A DNA stretch of 30,348 nucleotides from the NCBI GenBank assembly GCA_002480345.1, contig DLBY01000145.1:443-30790 (forward strand). Direction: 5' to 3'. Both the position numbers and the translations under genes were made by a program. The notes below the pieces were generated by a model that was not told where the DNA came from, searched no databases, and was given only the letters and a program-made list of their open reading frames with translations. The DNA comes from Phycisphaerales bacterium UBA7812 (GTDB lineage Bacteria; Planctomycetota; Phycisphaerae; Phycisphaerales; UBA1924). Positions 7,697-16,500 of the stretch are shown in pieces. Position 1 is the stretch's first letter. Every line of letters starts with the position of its first letter.

Positions 7697-7771
7697 GGGG
7701 GCTTAGCTCAGCTTTGGTAGAGCGCATCCATGGCATGGATGAGGTCAGGGGTTCGAGTCCCCTAGCCTCCA
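7697..7771 (+). tRNA. tRNA-Ala (anticodon GGC)
   Basis: A full cloverleaf can be drawn. Acceptor GGGGGCT (7697-7703) pairs with AGCCTCC (7764-7770), including a G3-U70 wobble, the classic alanine identity element. The D stem is GCTC/GAGC (7706-7709, 7720-7723). The anticodon stem is CATCC/GGATG (7725-7729, 7737-7741) with GGC at 7732-7734. The T arm is AGGGG-TTCGAGT-CCCCT (7747-7763), and the discriminator A is at 7771. The next bases are CTT, so the 3' CCA is not encoded and must be added by the CCA enzyme. A small hairpin, CTTCT/AGAAG (7772-7786), follows directly. Confidence 0.97.
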
Positions 7772-7794
7772 CTTCTTTCCGAGAAGGGGAATCG

Positions 7795-7829
7795 ACAACG
7801 CCGCGAGTCATCGCGGCGTTGTGCGTTTT
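7795..7829 (+). terminator. rho-independent terminator of tRNA-Ala
   Basis: An 11-bp perfect stem, ACAACGCCGCG (7795-7805) with CGCGGCGTTGT (7812-7822), has a 6-nt loop. GCG and then TTTT (7826-7829) follow. It lies 24 nt after the tRNA. Confidence 0.85.
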
Positions 7830-7883
7830 GGAGAGAAGTCGGATTGGAGAGAACACGGGAGCGATCGGCGCAACGCCGAGCGT

Positions 7884-9221
7884 TCACAGCTTCCGGATCA
7901 CCGGCGCCGCCTGGTAGCGCCGTTCGAGCACGCTCTTCGAGTCCGCCTTCATCCAGTCGTCGAGCACGCCCGCGTACACCGTCCGGAAATCGACGGTGTA
8001 CTTCAGGTCCCCGCTGTCGAGATTATCCATCGAGGGGTGGGGGTTGAGCACCCCCGCGTTGACCATGGGTCCGAACAGCATCATCGGCGCCGCGGTCCCG
8101 TGGTCGGTCCCCCCGCTCGCGTTCTGCGCGACGCGCCGCCCGAATTCGCTGAACGACATGGTGAGCACGCGCCCCGCGTTGTCTTGCCGCCCCAAGTCCT
8201 CGTAGAACGCGCGCACCGCCTGGCTGAACTGGCGCAGCAGGTTCGCGTGCCGCCCGTTGGCGCCGCCCTGCCCCGCGTGGGTGTCGAATCCGCCGTGCGT
8301 CGCGTAGTACACCCGCGTCTTCATCCCGGCGCGGATCATCTTCGCGATCATGCCCAGCTGCTGCGCGAGGGGGGAGTTCGGATACTCGACGAGCGAGCGT
8401 TCCGCGACGGCGCGCCGGATCTTGTCGCTCGAGACCTGCGCGTCCAGGCTCGTGCGCATCAGGAACTCCGCGTTGGAGCTCACCTTGCCGTGCGCATGCT
8501 CGGGGTCCCGCCGCACCAGTTCCTGGTACGGGTCCGCGAGCGATTCGTGGACCTGCTCGCCCGTCCAGCGGAACAGGTCGGGGGTCTCGAAGGCAACGGG
8601 TTTGGTGCGCCGCCCCTGCATCGCGAGCGGCGCCTCGCGTCCGATCGCGATGGGGGGGTAGACCGTCTCCGATTGCCCGCCCTGCGGCGCGCGCCCGGAT
8701 TCGCCCGCGCCGTACCCGCAGCACTCGCTGTCGTAATAGCGCCCGATCCACCCGTCACCCGTCCCGGTGGTGTCCGCCGTGTGCCAGATGTCCATGCTCT
8801 TGAAGTGCGAGCGGTTGGGGTTGGGATAGCCCACCCCCTGCACCACGGAGACCAGCCCCTTGTCGTACATCTCCTTGACGCCCTCGAGCGCGGGGTGCAG
8901 GGCGATGTCGGTGTACCGGTTCTCCAGCGTGATGCCCTGCTGCTTCGTGATGCGGATCGAGGGGCGCAAGCGGTGGTACGCGTCGTAGCCGACCGGTGCG
9001 ACGGTGTTGAGCCCGTCGTTGCCCCCGCCCAGCTGGATGACCACGAGGATGCGGTCGTCGGGCACACCCGGGATCGAGCCCAGGTCGGGGTCGGGCAGCG
9101 CGAACGCGGAGCGCTGGAGGAACATGGGCATCGCCATCGCGGCCGAAGCCATCACGAGCCCGTTGCCGAGCAGTTCGCGTCGGGTCCAGGCGCGGGCGTT
9201 CGCGGAGTCGTTGTGGTGCAT
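7884..9221 (-). CDS. DUF1501 domain protein with Tat signal
   Basis: The product is 445 residues. The ATG at 9221-9219 has GGGAG on the minus strand (9232-9228), 6 nt upstream. The N-terminus WTRRELLGNGLVMASAAMAMPMF is a twin-arginine signal, so a folded protein is exported. The body starts with DRILVVIQLGGGNDGLNTVAPV, the hallmark of DUF1501 (a sulfatase/alkaline-phosphatase-like fold). Later blocks HGGFDTHAGQGGANGRHANLLRQF, FSEFGRRVAQNASGGTDHGTAAPM and DFRTVYAGVLDDWM are also typical, with His and Asp residues placed as metal ligands are in that superfamily. The substrate is unknown. Its partner, the DUF1800 gene, ends 30 nt upstream on the same strand. These two families are almost always encoded together in planctomycetes and probably act as a pair. 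Confidence 0.9.
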   Translation of the reverse strand: MHHNDSANARAWTRRELLGNGLVMASAAMAMPMFLQRSAFALPDPDLGSIPGVPDDRILVVIQLGGGNDGLNTVAPVGYDAYHRLRPSIRITKQQGITLENRYTDIALHPALEGVKEMYDKGLVSVVQGVGYPNPNRSHFKSMDIWHTADTTGTGDGWIGRYYDSECCGYGAGESGRAPQGGQSETVYPPIAIGREAPLAMQGRRTKPVAFETPDLFRWTGEQVHESLADPYQELVRRDPEHAHGKVSSNAEFLMRTSLDAQVSSDKIRRAVAERSLVEYPNSPLAQQLGMIAKMIRAGMKTRVYYATHGGFDTHAGQGGANGRHANLLRQFSQAVRAFYEDLGRQDNAGRVLTMSFSEFGRRVAQNASGGTDHGTAAPMMLFGPMVNAGVLNPHPSMDNLDSGDLKYTVDFRTVYAGVLDDWMKADSKSVLERRYQAAPVIRKL

Positions 9222-9251
9222 CTTTCGCTCCCGTGGGTCGGGTGGTGGGGC

Positions 9252-10826
9252 TCAGCAGAGTTGATACTCGGGCATCGCGGTGATCAGCAGCAGCATGCCC
9301 ACGAGCACGCCCCGGTTGACCGTGTTGTCGTGCTCGCGGGCGAACGCGAGCAGGGCGCCCATCGCCGCGTCGTGGCTCGGTCCCTCGTGCAGTCCCAGCG
9401 TCAGCGCGAGCAGCGCCCGCGCCGCGGCCTCGGGTGATCGCCGATCGTCCTCGCTGAGCAGTCCTGTCGGGTCGTAGCGTTCCTCGCCCGCGTTGCCGTC
9501 GTAGCCCGTGGGGAGACGGCCCGTGAGCAGGAAATTCAGCGCGTTCTGGCGCACGAAGACGGTCGAGGTGTTGATCCAGGTCCGCCCTCCGTCCCAGCCC
9601 TTGACGCTCGGGGGGAACAGCAGGTTCTGACCCATCAGGTCCATCGCCTGGAGGAGCACGCCCATGTCGCGCACCGGCGTGTTCAGCGACCGCACCGCGC
9701 CGACGATCAGCTCCGCGGGGCTCTTGATCCGGTTGCCCATCAAACGCGGGTGATAGAAATGCCGGCTGAGCAGGAGCCGCCTGAGCACGGGCCGCAGCGC
9801 GTAGTTGCCCGCGCGGAGCGTTCCGGCGAGCGACTGGATCACGCGCCGCGCCGCGAGCGCGTCCGCCTCGTCGATCGTCCCGGTGTGCTGGGCGAAGAAG
9901 TCGTAGAGCTTGGTCGCGATGAACTGCGCGCACGCGGGCTGCGCGAGGATCGCGCCGACGAAGCCTTCCCCGTCGAGGTTGCCGCGCCGCCCGAGAATCG
10001 TCTTGTTGCCCTTGTCGTGGTTCTCGTGGTTGAAGACGAACGCGTCGTCGTTGAACGAGTAGCCCGTGAGCGCCCGCGCGCCCTCCTTGATGTCGCCCTC
10101 CGAGTAGTTGCCCACGCCCAGGCTGAACAGCTCCATGAGCTCACGCGCGAGGTTCTCGTTGGGACGCCCGACCCGCGAGTCGTTGTTGTCGAGGTACGCG
10201 AGCATCGCGGGGTCGCGGATGATCCCGTAGAGCAGATCCGAGAACGAGCCCAGCGCGCCGGCGCGAAGGAACTGGTTCTGCAGGTACATGTGGTACGAGT
10301 TCTCGATCGTGCGGTAGCTCGTCGCAAAGTGGTTGTGCCAGAAGAGCGTCATCTTCTCTTCGAGCGGGCGCGGCGTCTCGATCATCCGCTCGAGCCACCA
10401 CCGCTGGATGTCCCCGATCTGCTGGCGGTCCTGCCTCTGGCGCTGCTGGCGCATCAGGCGGAACCGCGCAAGCGTGTCCTCGTCGCGACGCTGCTGGGCG
10501 GCCCGGTACTCGCGCCGCTCCGCCTCGGTCAGCGGACGCATGATGTTCGCGTCGAACCGATCCGCCGCGGGGGTCGGATAAGGAACATCCTCGATCGCGA
10601 GCAGGTAGTCCACCGAGCGCTCGGGCCCCCATCCCGCGAGCGTACGGATCTGGACAGGCGTCCCCCCGAACCCGGCTCGGAGCAGCAGGTGCCTCGCCTC
10701 CGCTTCCCCGAACTCGTGCGCACGGATCTCCGTCAGCCGCGACGGGAGGCGATCGGGCGCATCCGCGTCGTCGCGGGGGTCGTCGCGGTCGGGCTGGGTC
10801 ATCGCGCCGAAGAGGTGCCGAGGCAT
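9252..10826 (-). CDS. DUF1800 domain protein
   Basis: The product is 524 residues. It has the family signature EARHLLLRAGFGGTP near residue 40, KMTLFWHNHFATS (about residues 160-172), the region around NENLARELMELFSLGVG, and a C-terminal block around PPSVKGWDGGRTWINTSTV. No signal peptide is visible at the chosen start (ATG 10826-10824, with AGGAAG 8 nt before it) or at the next Met, so export, if any, is not by a standard signal. It is first in a two-gene minus-strand operon with DUF1501. Biochemical function is not established for the family; pairing with the Tat-exported DUF1501 protein suggests a common cell-envelope role. Confidence 0.9.
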   Translation of the reverse strand: MPRHLFGAMTQPDRDDPRDDADAPDRLPSRLTEIRAHEFGEAEARHLLLRAGFGGTPVQIRTLAGWGPERSVDYLLAIEDVPYPTPAADRFDANIMRPLTEAERREYRAAQQRRDEDTLARFRLMRQQRQRQDRQQIGDIQRWWLERMIETPRPLEEKMTLFWHNHFATSYRTIENSYHMYLQNQFLRAGALGSFSDLLYGIIRDPAMLAYLDNNDSRVGRPNENLARELMELFSLGVGNYSEGDIKEGARALTGYSFNDDAFVFNHENHDKGNKTILGRRGNLDGEGFVGAILAQPACAQFIATKLYDFFAQHTGTIDEADALAARRVIQSLAGTLRAGNYALRPVLRRLLLSRHFYHPRLMGNRIKSPAELIVGAVRSLNTPVRDMGVLLQAMDLMGQNLLFPPSVKGWDGGRTWINTSTVFVRQNALNFLLTGRLPTGYDGNAGEERYDPTGLLSEDDRRSPEAAARALLALTLGLHEGPSHDAAMGALLAFAREHDNTVNRGVLVGMLLLITAMPEYQLC

Positions 10827-11053
10827 GGAGGGCCCTTCCTGTGCGCACCGGCGGGGTCACCCGGTGTCGAGGGGGCAAACGGTGCTCCCCTCGGTGTATT
10901 GCACCGATCCGGGCGGATCCCGTGTGCGAGTATGCCCGAAAACAGGCCCCGCGTCGAGAGCATCGGCCCGAGCAGTGCGCACACCAACCGCTTGATGGGA
11001 TCGCGGCGGCGATATTTTGGCATCGCCCGGTGCAGATGAAGGACCGAGCGCGG

Positions 11054-12487
11054 TCAGGCCCGCGCGGCGATCGGCGTCCGGGCCTTGCTGATCCGCTTGG
11101 TCCAGTAAACGCCCAGCGTGACAAGCGCGAGCAGCGTCGCGCCGATCGTCTGGTGGGCGGTCGTGATGATCGCCTCGAGCGGGTCGATGGCGCGCGCGCT
11201 GGCGAGTTCCTCGGCGCTCGGGATGGGCTCGGCGCCCCCGACCCCGACCTGCCACAGCGTCATGAACCCCAAGACGAACTGGAGAAAGACGAGCACCGTG
11301 AGGGCGAGGCCCACGCGCCGCAGCAGGCGGCCCTCTTTGTGCGCCGGGGTCGCGATCCGGAGGGTTGCCGCGGCCATCACCGTGAGCAGCACCACCACGA
11401 CGGAAAAGCCCGCGTGGGTCCACACCGCGTGCGAGCCGTTGGGCAGGTGCCGCCCCAGTGCGCCGAAAACGAGCTGGATGAACAGCGCGACGGCCGCGAT
11501 GTGGGTGATCTTGATGCCTTTCCGCGCGGCGTGCAGCGTGCGGTCATCGAGGGCACCCTGCGATGCGGCGGCCTGCGCACGATCGAGCACGCTGAGTTTG
11601 CAGGCGGTCACGACCGCGAACGCGAGGACGAACTGCGCGAACACGCCGTGGACGGCCGCGAGGCCGGACGAGACCGCGCCGACGCGGATCGCGCCGAAGA
11701 TGCCCTGCGTGATGACCAGGAACAGGAGCACAAACGCGAGCACCTTGGGCGCCATGCGTCGCTCGGCGCGGAACGCGAACACGACCAACGCGATCGCGTT
11801 GAGGCCCACGAGGGTCCCGAAGAGGCGGTGGGTGTGCTCGAGGAAGATGCGGGGCTCGGCCATCATGCTCATGGGGAGCAGGGCGGAGAACGCGCCGTAA
11901 GAGGTGACGGCGTCGGGGACCGCCATCCCGCTCTCGGTCCCCGTGACGGCGCCCCCGATCATCAGCAGCGGGAAGAAGGACAGGACGACGATGATCGCGA
12001 AGCGGGCGAGCCAGCGCCCCGGGGAGGTCCGGTCGGCGCCCGGCGCGCGGAACGAGGCGGCGAGCCCGCCCCCGATCACGCCCGCGAGGGTCGTCACGAG
12101 CAGGTAGCCCATGATGATCGAGGGGGCGCCCTCGCGGAACCGGTTCGCGGCGGACCGCATCGCCTCCGCGGAGTCGGCTTGCTCTCCAAGAACGGACCCC
12201 AGGATCAGGAGGTTGAGAATCCCGGCAATCAATCCCCCGAAAACGGCGGTCCGAAACGGGGCGGTCGCGAGTCGCGCTGTGCTGGCCAACGCGACGACGA
12301 GCGTGAGCGTCAGCACCGCCGCGGCGAATTTGGTCGGGACCCCGAGCCCCGGGAGGTGGGTGAGCCACCAGACGATCCAGGACGCGATGGTGGCGGTGAA
12401 GCCCGCGACAACGGCGGCCTCGATCGTGCGCGGCGCGGGCATGGCGGCATCGGCGGAACGCAAGTCCGGAGCGGGGATGCTGGTCAT
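11054..12487 (-). CDS. ctaA: heme A synthase (COX15/CtaA family) with extra N-terminal membrane domain
   Basis: The product is 477 residues. The core (about 162-465) shows the family's duplicated four-helix plan: GGAVTGTESGMAVPD (178-192), the heme-ligand motif EHTHRLFG (His218/His220), His280 in VHGVFAQ, His358 and His445 in HQTIGAT. CtaA oxidises heme O to heme A in the membrane, the cofactor of the caa3 oxidase encoded from 23350 on. Residues 1-160 are extra: about four hydrophobic helices (near 25-45, 53-75, 81-100, 122-146) absent from ordinary CtaA of roughly 300-360 residues. An in-frame TAG 12 nt upstream fixes the ATG as the first possible start; there is no clear ribosome site. The gene diverges from the act-cox cluster across a palindrome at 12527-12551. 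No heme O synthase (ctaB) gene is in the window. Confidence 0.88.
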   Translation of the reverse strand: MTSIPAPDLRSADAAMPAPRTIEAAVVAGFTATIASWIVWWLTHLPGLGVPTKFAAAVLTLTLVVALASTARLATAPFRTAVFGGLIAGILNLLILGSVLGEQADSAEAMRSAANRFREGAPSIIMGYLLVTTLAGVIGGGLAASFRAPGADRTSPGRWLARFAIIVVLSFFPLLMIGGAVTGTESGMAVPDAVTSYGAFSALLPMSMMAEPRIFLEHTHRLFGTLVGLNAIALVVFAFRAERRMAPKVLAFVLLFLVITQGIFGAIRVGAVSSGLAAVHGVFAQFVLAFAVVTACKLSVLDRAQAAASQGALDDRTLHAARKGIKITHIAAVALFIQLVFGALGRHLPNGSHAVWTHAGFSVVVVLLTVMAAATLRIATPAHKEGRLLRRVGLALTVLVFLQFVLGFMTLWQVGVGGAEPIPSAEELASARAIDPLEAIITTAHQTIGATLLALVTLGVYWTKRISKARTPIAARA

Positions 12488-12526
12488 GCGGGGAGTCTAG
12501 GCGATTCTCGGCAGACAGGAATGGTT

Positions 12527-12551
12527 GCAATTGAGACTCGTTCTCAATTGC
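12527..12551. promoter_or_regulatory. perfect inverted repeat, Fur-like operator between ctaA and actA
   Basis: The arms GCAATTGAGA (12527-12536) and TCTCAATTGC (12542-12551) are exact reverse complements around a 5-nt centre. The inner 15 bp, TGAGACT-C-GTTCTCA, fit the 7-1-7 layout of Fur sites (TGATAAT-n-ATTATCA) at most positions, and TGAGA/TCTCA half sites are common in known Fur boxes. The site is AT-rich within a 70% GC region. It lies 39 bp before the ctaA start and 235 bp before the actA start, so one bound dimer could control both directions. The products downstream are heme and Fe-S proteins, which suits iron control. The protein that binds is inferred, not shown. Confidence 0.6.
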
Positions 12552-12786
12552 GGTTTTCACGCCGAGTCCGGGTTGTCCGCTCACTGGACGCTGGGATTTT
12601 TTTCTGTGAGGCAGCAACACGGGCCGACAGGCTTGTGTACGCTTCGCACCAATCGCCCGGGGTCCGCCATCTGTAGTGGTGCTGCGCAGATGCGGGGCGC
12701 AAGGTCGGCCCCGGGTGTGTATCTGTTTTCGGACTTTGCTCGACGGGCGAGCGTCCTGTCGCGCAGTACGAACCGGAGGCCTTCTC

Positions 12787-13482
12787 TTGGCAGGCTTGTT
12801 TCCGAAATGGATGAACGCGCTTCCGACGGTCGGTGCCCTCGCGGGCGTCGGGGGTCTGGTGAGCGTCGTCGCGGGCGGGTGGTACTGGTTGACGCCTGAT
12901 TTCTGGGAAGTCGGGTTCATGCCCGAGCAGCCCGGGAGCGGGTTCAACCACCAGATCCACGCGGGCACGCTGGGCATCGATTGCCGGTATTGCCACACGC
13001 ATGTCGAGGACAGCAAGCACAGCAATGTGCCCAGTGTCGCGACCTGCTGGGGGTGCCACAGCGAGGGCAAGATCTCCGAGGATCGCGTGCCCGCGGAGAA
13101 GGTGCAGTTTATCCGCACCGCGTACGCGAGCGGCGAGACCATCCCGTGGGAGAACATCCATGTGGTCCCGGATTACGCGAACTTCCCGCACCATGTGCAT
13201 GTGAACGCGGGCGTGTCGTGCTATTCGTGCCACGGGCAGATCCGCGGTATGCCGGTGGTCTACCAGGACCAGAGCCTCGCGATGGGGTGGTGCCTGGACT
13301 GCCACCGCAACCCCGAGCAGTTCCTCGTTCCGCCGGAGATGGTCACCGACCTGATCTGGGTCGAGCAGGAATGGATGAGCAAGCCCGTCGAGGAGCGCGC
13401 GCACAACGGGATGACCCCCGAGATGCTCGTGCAGGAACTGCGGGAGAACCCGCCCCAGCACTGCGCCGCCTGTCACTACTGA
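12787..13482 (+). CDS. actA: alternative complex III subunit ActA, pentaheme cytochrome c
   Basis: The product is 231 residues if started at TTG 12787. That codon has GGAGG at 12775-12779 exactly 7 nt before it and gives the normal ActA N-terminus (M-A-G-LFPKWMN); the upstream frame is unlikely coding. One membrane helix (about residues 12-33) anchors the protein, with the rest in the periplasm. Five CXXCH heme sites have first Cys at residues 66, 87, 145, 169 and 226. ActA carries electrons from the Fe-S subunit ActB toward the oxidase. It is the first gene of a cluster with the order actA-B-C-D-E-F followed by caa3 oxidase genes, as in Rhodothermus marinus. Confidence 0.92.
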   Translation: MAGLFPKWMNALPTVGALAGVGGLVSVVAGGWYWLTPDFWEVGFMPEQPGSGFNHQIHAGTLGIDCRYCHTHVEDSKHSNVPSVATCWGCHSEGKISEDRVPAEKVQFIRTAYASGETIPWENIHVVPDYANFPHHVHVNAGVSCYSCHGQIRGMPVVYQDQSLAMGWCLDCHRNPEQFLVPPEMVTDLIWVEQEWMSKPVEERAHNGMTPEMLVQELRENPPQHCAACHY

Positions 13483-13498
13483 GCCGGCTCGGACCTTG

Positions 13499-13520
13499 CC
13501 CGGCTCGGATGCGAGCCGGG
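13499..13520 (+). other. intercistronic hairpin, actA-actB
   Basis: A perfect 9-bp stem, CCCGGCTCG (13499-13507) with CGAGCCGGG (13512-13520), has a GATG tetraloop. No T-run follows, so it should not terminate. It lies in the 96-nt gap between actA and actB and may protect one end of a processed mRNA. GAGCCGGCTC at 13481-13490 offers an alternative pairing partner. Confidence 0.7.
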
Positions 13521-13578
13521 ATGACTCGCCCGACCCCTGTCCGGCGGCCTGAGCGGAGGCCGCGGAGGAATCGAAGAT

Positions 13579-16500
13579 ATGAGCACGATCGACCAGTGCC
13601 CCTCGACGAAGGGCAAGATCGAGATCGATGACAGCCGGCCCGAGTCGGTGACCGACAGCGCGGGTCGTCCCGTGACGCGTCGGTACTGGCGCAGCGTTGA
13701 GGACTTCGGGGACGACGCTTCGTTCCGGGAGTTCGTGCAGCGGGAGTTCCCGGCGGGCGCGAGCGAGCTGGCCTTCGAGAAGGGCGCGGACGGTCTCCCC
13801 GGCGAGACCCGCCGCGGGTTCCTGAAGCTCATGGGCGCGAGCCTCGCGCTCGCCGGTGCGGCGACGATCCCCGGGTGCCGTCGCCCTGATCATCTGATCG
13901 TGCCCTACACGGATGAGCCCGAGCATGTGGTCCCCGGTAAGCCTCTCTACTTCGCGACGACCATGCCCCTCGCGGGCGGCGGCGCGGAGGGTCTGCTCGT
14001 CGAGACGCACCAGGGGCGTCCGACGAAGATCGAGGGCAACCCGCTGCACCCGACGAACCGGGGGAAGAGCAGCGTGTTCAGCCAGGCGTCGATCCTGGAG
14101 ACCTACGACCCGGACCGCCTGAAGTACCCGGTCTACAAGAACCCGTCGCGCGGCGCGCTCGAGGCGACCTGGGACGACTTCCGCTTCTGGTGGAACGAGA
14201 CCGGCAAGGCGGACGCTTCGGCGAACGGCGGCGCCGGGCTCGCGATCGTCTGCGACAAGAAGACGAGCCCGACGCTCGACGCGATGCGCGAGCGGGTGAT
14301 GATCGCCTACCCCCGCGCGACCTGGGTGTGGTGGGACGCGGCGGACAGCCGGCGGAACTCGCTCGAGGGCACGCGGATCGCCTTCGGCGCCCCGCGTCGG
14401 GTGCTGCACGAGTTCGACCATGATTCGGTGGTGCTGAGCCTGGATTCGGACTTCCTGACGGAGGGCCCGAACCACATCAACGAAGCGAGGTCGTTCGCGG
14501 CGACCCGTCGCGTCGAGAAGAGCGGCGATCACATGAGCCGGCTCTATGTGTGCGAGGCGCACCCGAGCGGCACGGGCTCGATGGCGGACCACCGCTGGCG
14601 GATGGCGCCGTCGCAGATCACGGCCTTCGCGGCGGAGGTCGCGCGGCTGGTGGTGGGCGGGTCGATCGCGTCGTCAATCCCCGCGCCGGCGCTCGTCGAG
14701 GACGCGATGGGGCACGCGGAGCTGGTCGCCGAAGACCTGAAGGCGGCGGGTGAGCACGCGGTGGTCATCGCGGGTGAAAGCCAGCCCGCGGCGGTGCACG
14801 CGCTGGCGGCGGCGATCAACTCGGCGCTGGGCTCGGTGCGTTCGGGCAAGGTCCGCTACCTCGCGGCGAGCGAGGCGGAGGCCGTGAACCCGCGTGCGTC
14901 GCTCGCGTCGCTCGCGGAGAAGATGAACGCGGGTTCGGTTTCGACGCTGGTGACGATCAACTGCAACCCGGTGTTCGACGGGCCCTCGGGCTTCGCGAAC
15001 GCGTTCGGGAAGGTCAAGTCGACGGTCGCGCTGAGCGTGATGCCGACGGAGACGAGCGACGCCTCGACCTGGGCGCTGAACGGCGCGACCTACCTGGAGA
15101 GCTGGGGCGACGCGGAGTCCTACGACGGGACGATCTCCGCGGTGCAGCCCATGATCGCGCCGCTCTACGAGCCCGCGATGAGCGAGATCGAGTTCCTCGC
15201 CTTCCTCGCGGGGACCGAGGCGCCGGACGGGCACGCGCTGCTCCGCGAATCGTGGACGGCGGTGCTGGGCGCGTCGGGGTTCGACAAGAAGTTCCGCCGG
15301 GCGCTGCACGACGGGTTCGTCGCGGGCGGGAACACCAAGCGGGACGAGGCGAGCCGTCTGAACGCGAGCGCGGTCGCGAGCGCTGCGAGCGGGCTGTCGT
15401 ATGCGTCGGCGCCGACGGCAGAATCGCTCGAGGTCGTCTTCGAGACCGGGCGCCTGGGCGACGGGCGCTGGTGGAACAACGGCTGGCTCCAGGAACTCCC
15501 CCAGAAGGGTACGAGCGTCGTGTGGGAGAACCCGGTGGTGGTCAGCCCCGCGACGGCGAAGGAGCTCCGCCTGCTGCCCAAGGGCGGGATGACCGGGATG
15601 TACACCCAGGGGCAGATCCCGCAGGCGCGCAAGGCGATGCTGAAGGTCAACGGCGTCGAGCGCGAGTTCGCGGTCTGGGTCTGCCCGGGCGTCGCGGACG
15701 GCGTGGCGCATGTCCAGCTCGGCTACGGGCGGTCGACGGGTCATGTCGGGAACGGCGTGGGTGTGAACGCCTACCCGCTGCGCGATGCGGCGGGCGGCGC
15801 GACCGCGTCGGGCGCGACGCTGACGCGTGGGAGCGGGACGAAGGACCTCGCGAGCACGCAGAACCACTGGAGCCTGGAGGGGCGGACCTCGATCGTCCGC
15901 GCCCTGGACAAGCAGTGGTTTGACAAGCACGCGGATTCGCCCCGCACCGACGAGGAAGATCTGATCTACAAAACCGAGCGGCGGGCGGACCCGCTCAGCC
16001 TCGCCGAGAAGATGGGCGAGATGAGCCACACGCCCGACAATGTGTCGCTCTATGAGAACCCGTTCAACGAGTCGATGGTCGACCCGAAGCCCGGCTCGGC
16101 GTATGCGACGGGCCCGCAGTGGGGGATGACGATCGACCTGTCGTCCTGCACGGGGTGCAACCTGTGCACGATCGCGTGCCAGAGCGAGAACAACATCCCG
16201 ATCGTGGGCCGGACGGAGGTCGCGAAGGGGCGCGAGATGCAGTGGATCCGCGTGGACCGCTACTTCTCGGGCGATGACCTCAACGAGCCCACGGAGATGA
16301 TCGGGCAGCCCGTTGCGTGCGTGCACTGCGAGAACGCGCCGTGCGAGACGGTGTGCCCCGTCACGGCGACGGTGCACGGGCCCGAGGGCACGAACAACAT
16401 GGCGTACAACCGCTGCATCGGCACGCGGTACTGCGCCAACAACTGCCCCTACAAGGCGCGCCGGTTCAACTTCTTCGACTACGCGGTGACGAAGTACAAC

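Noticed and set aside
12676..12786. Longer N-terminus for ActA from an upstream GTG
   Set aside because: The added residues are Arg/Cys-rich and unlike ActA. GGAGG is placed precisely for the TTG at 12787, which gives the family's usual N-terminus.
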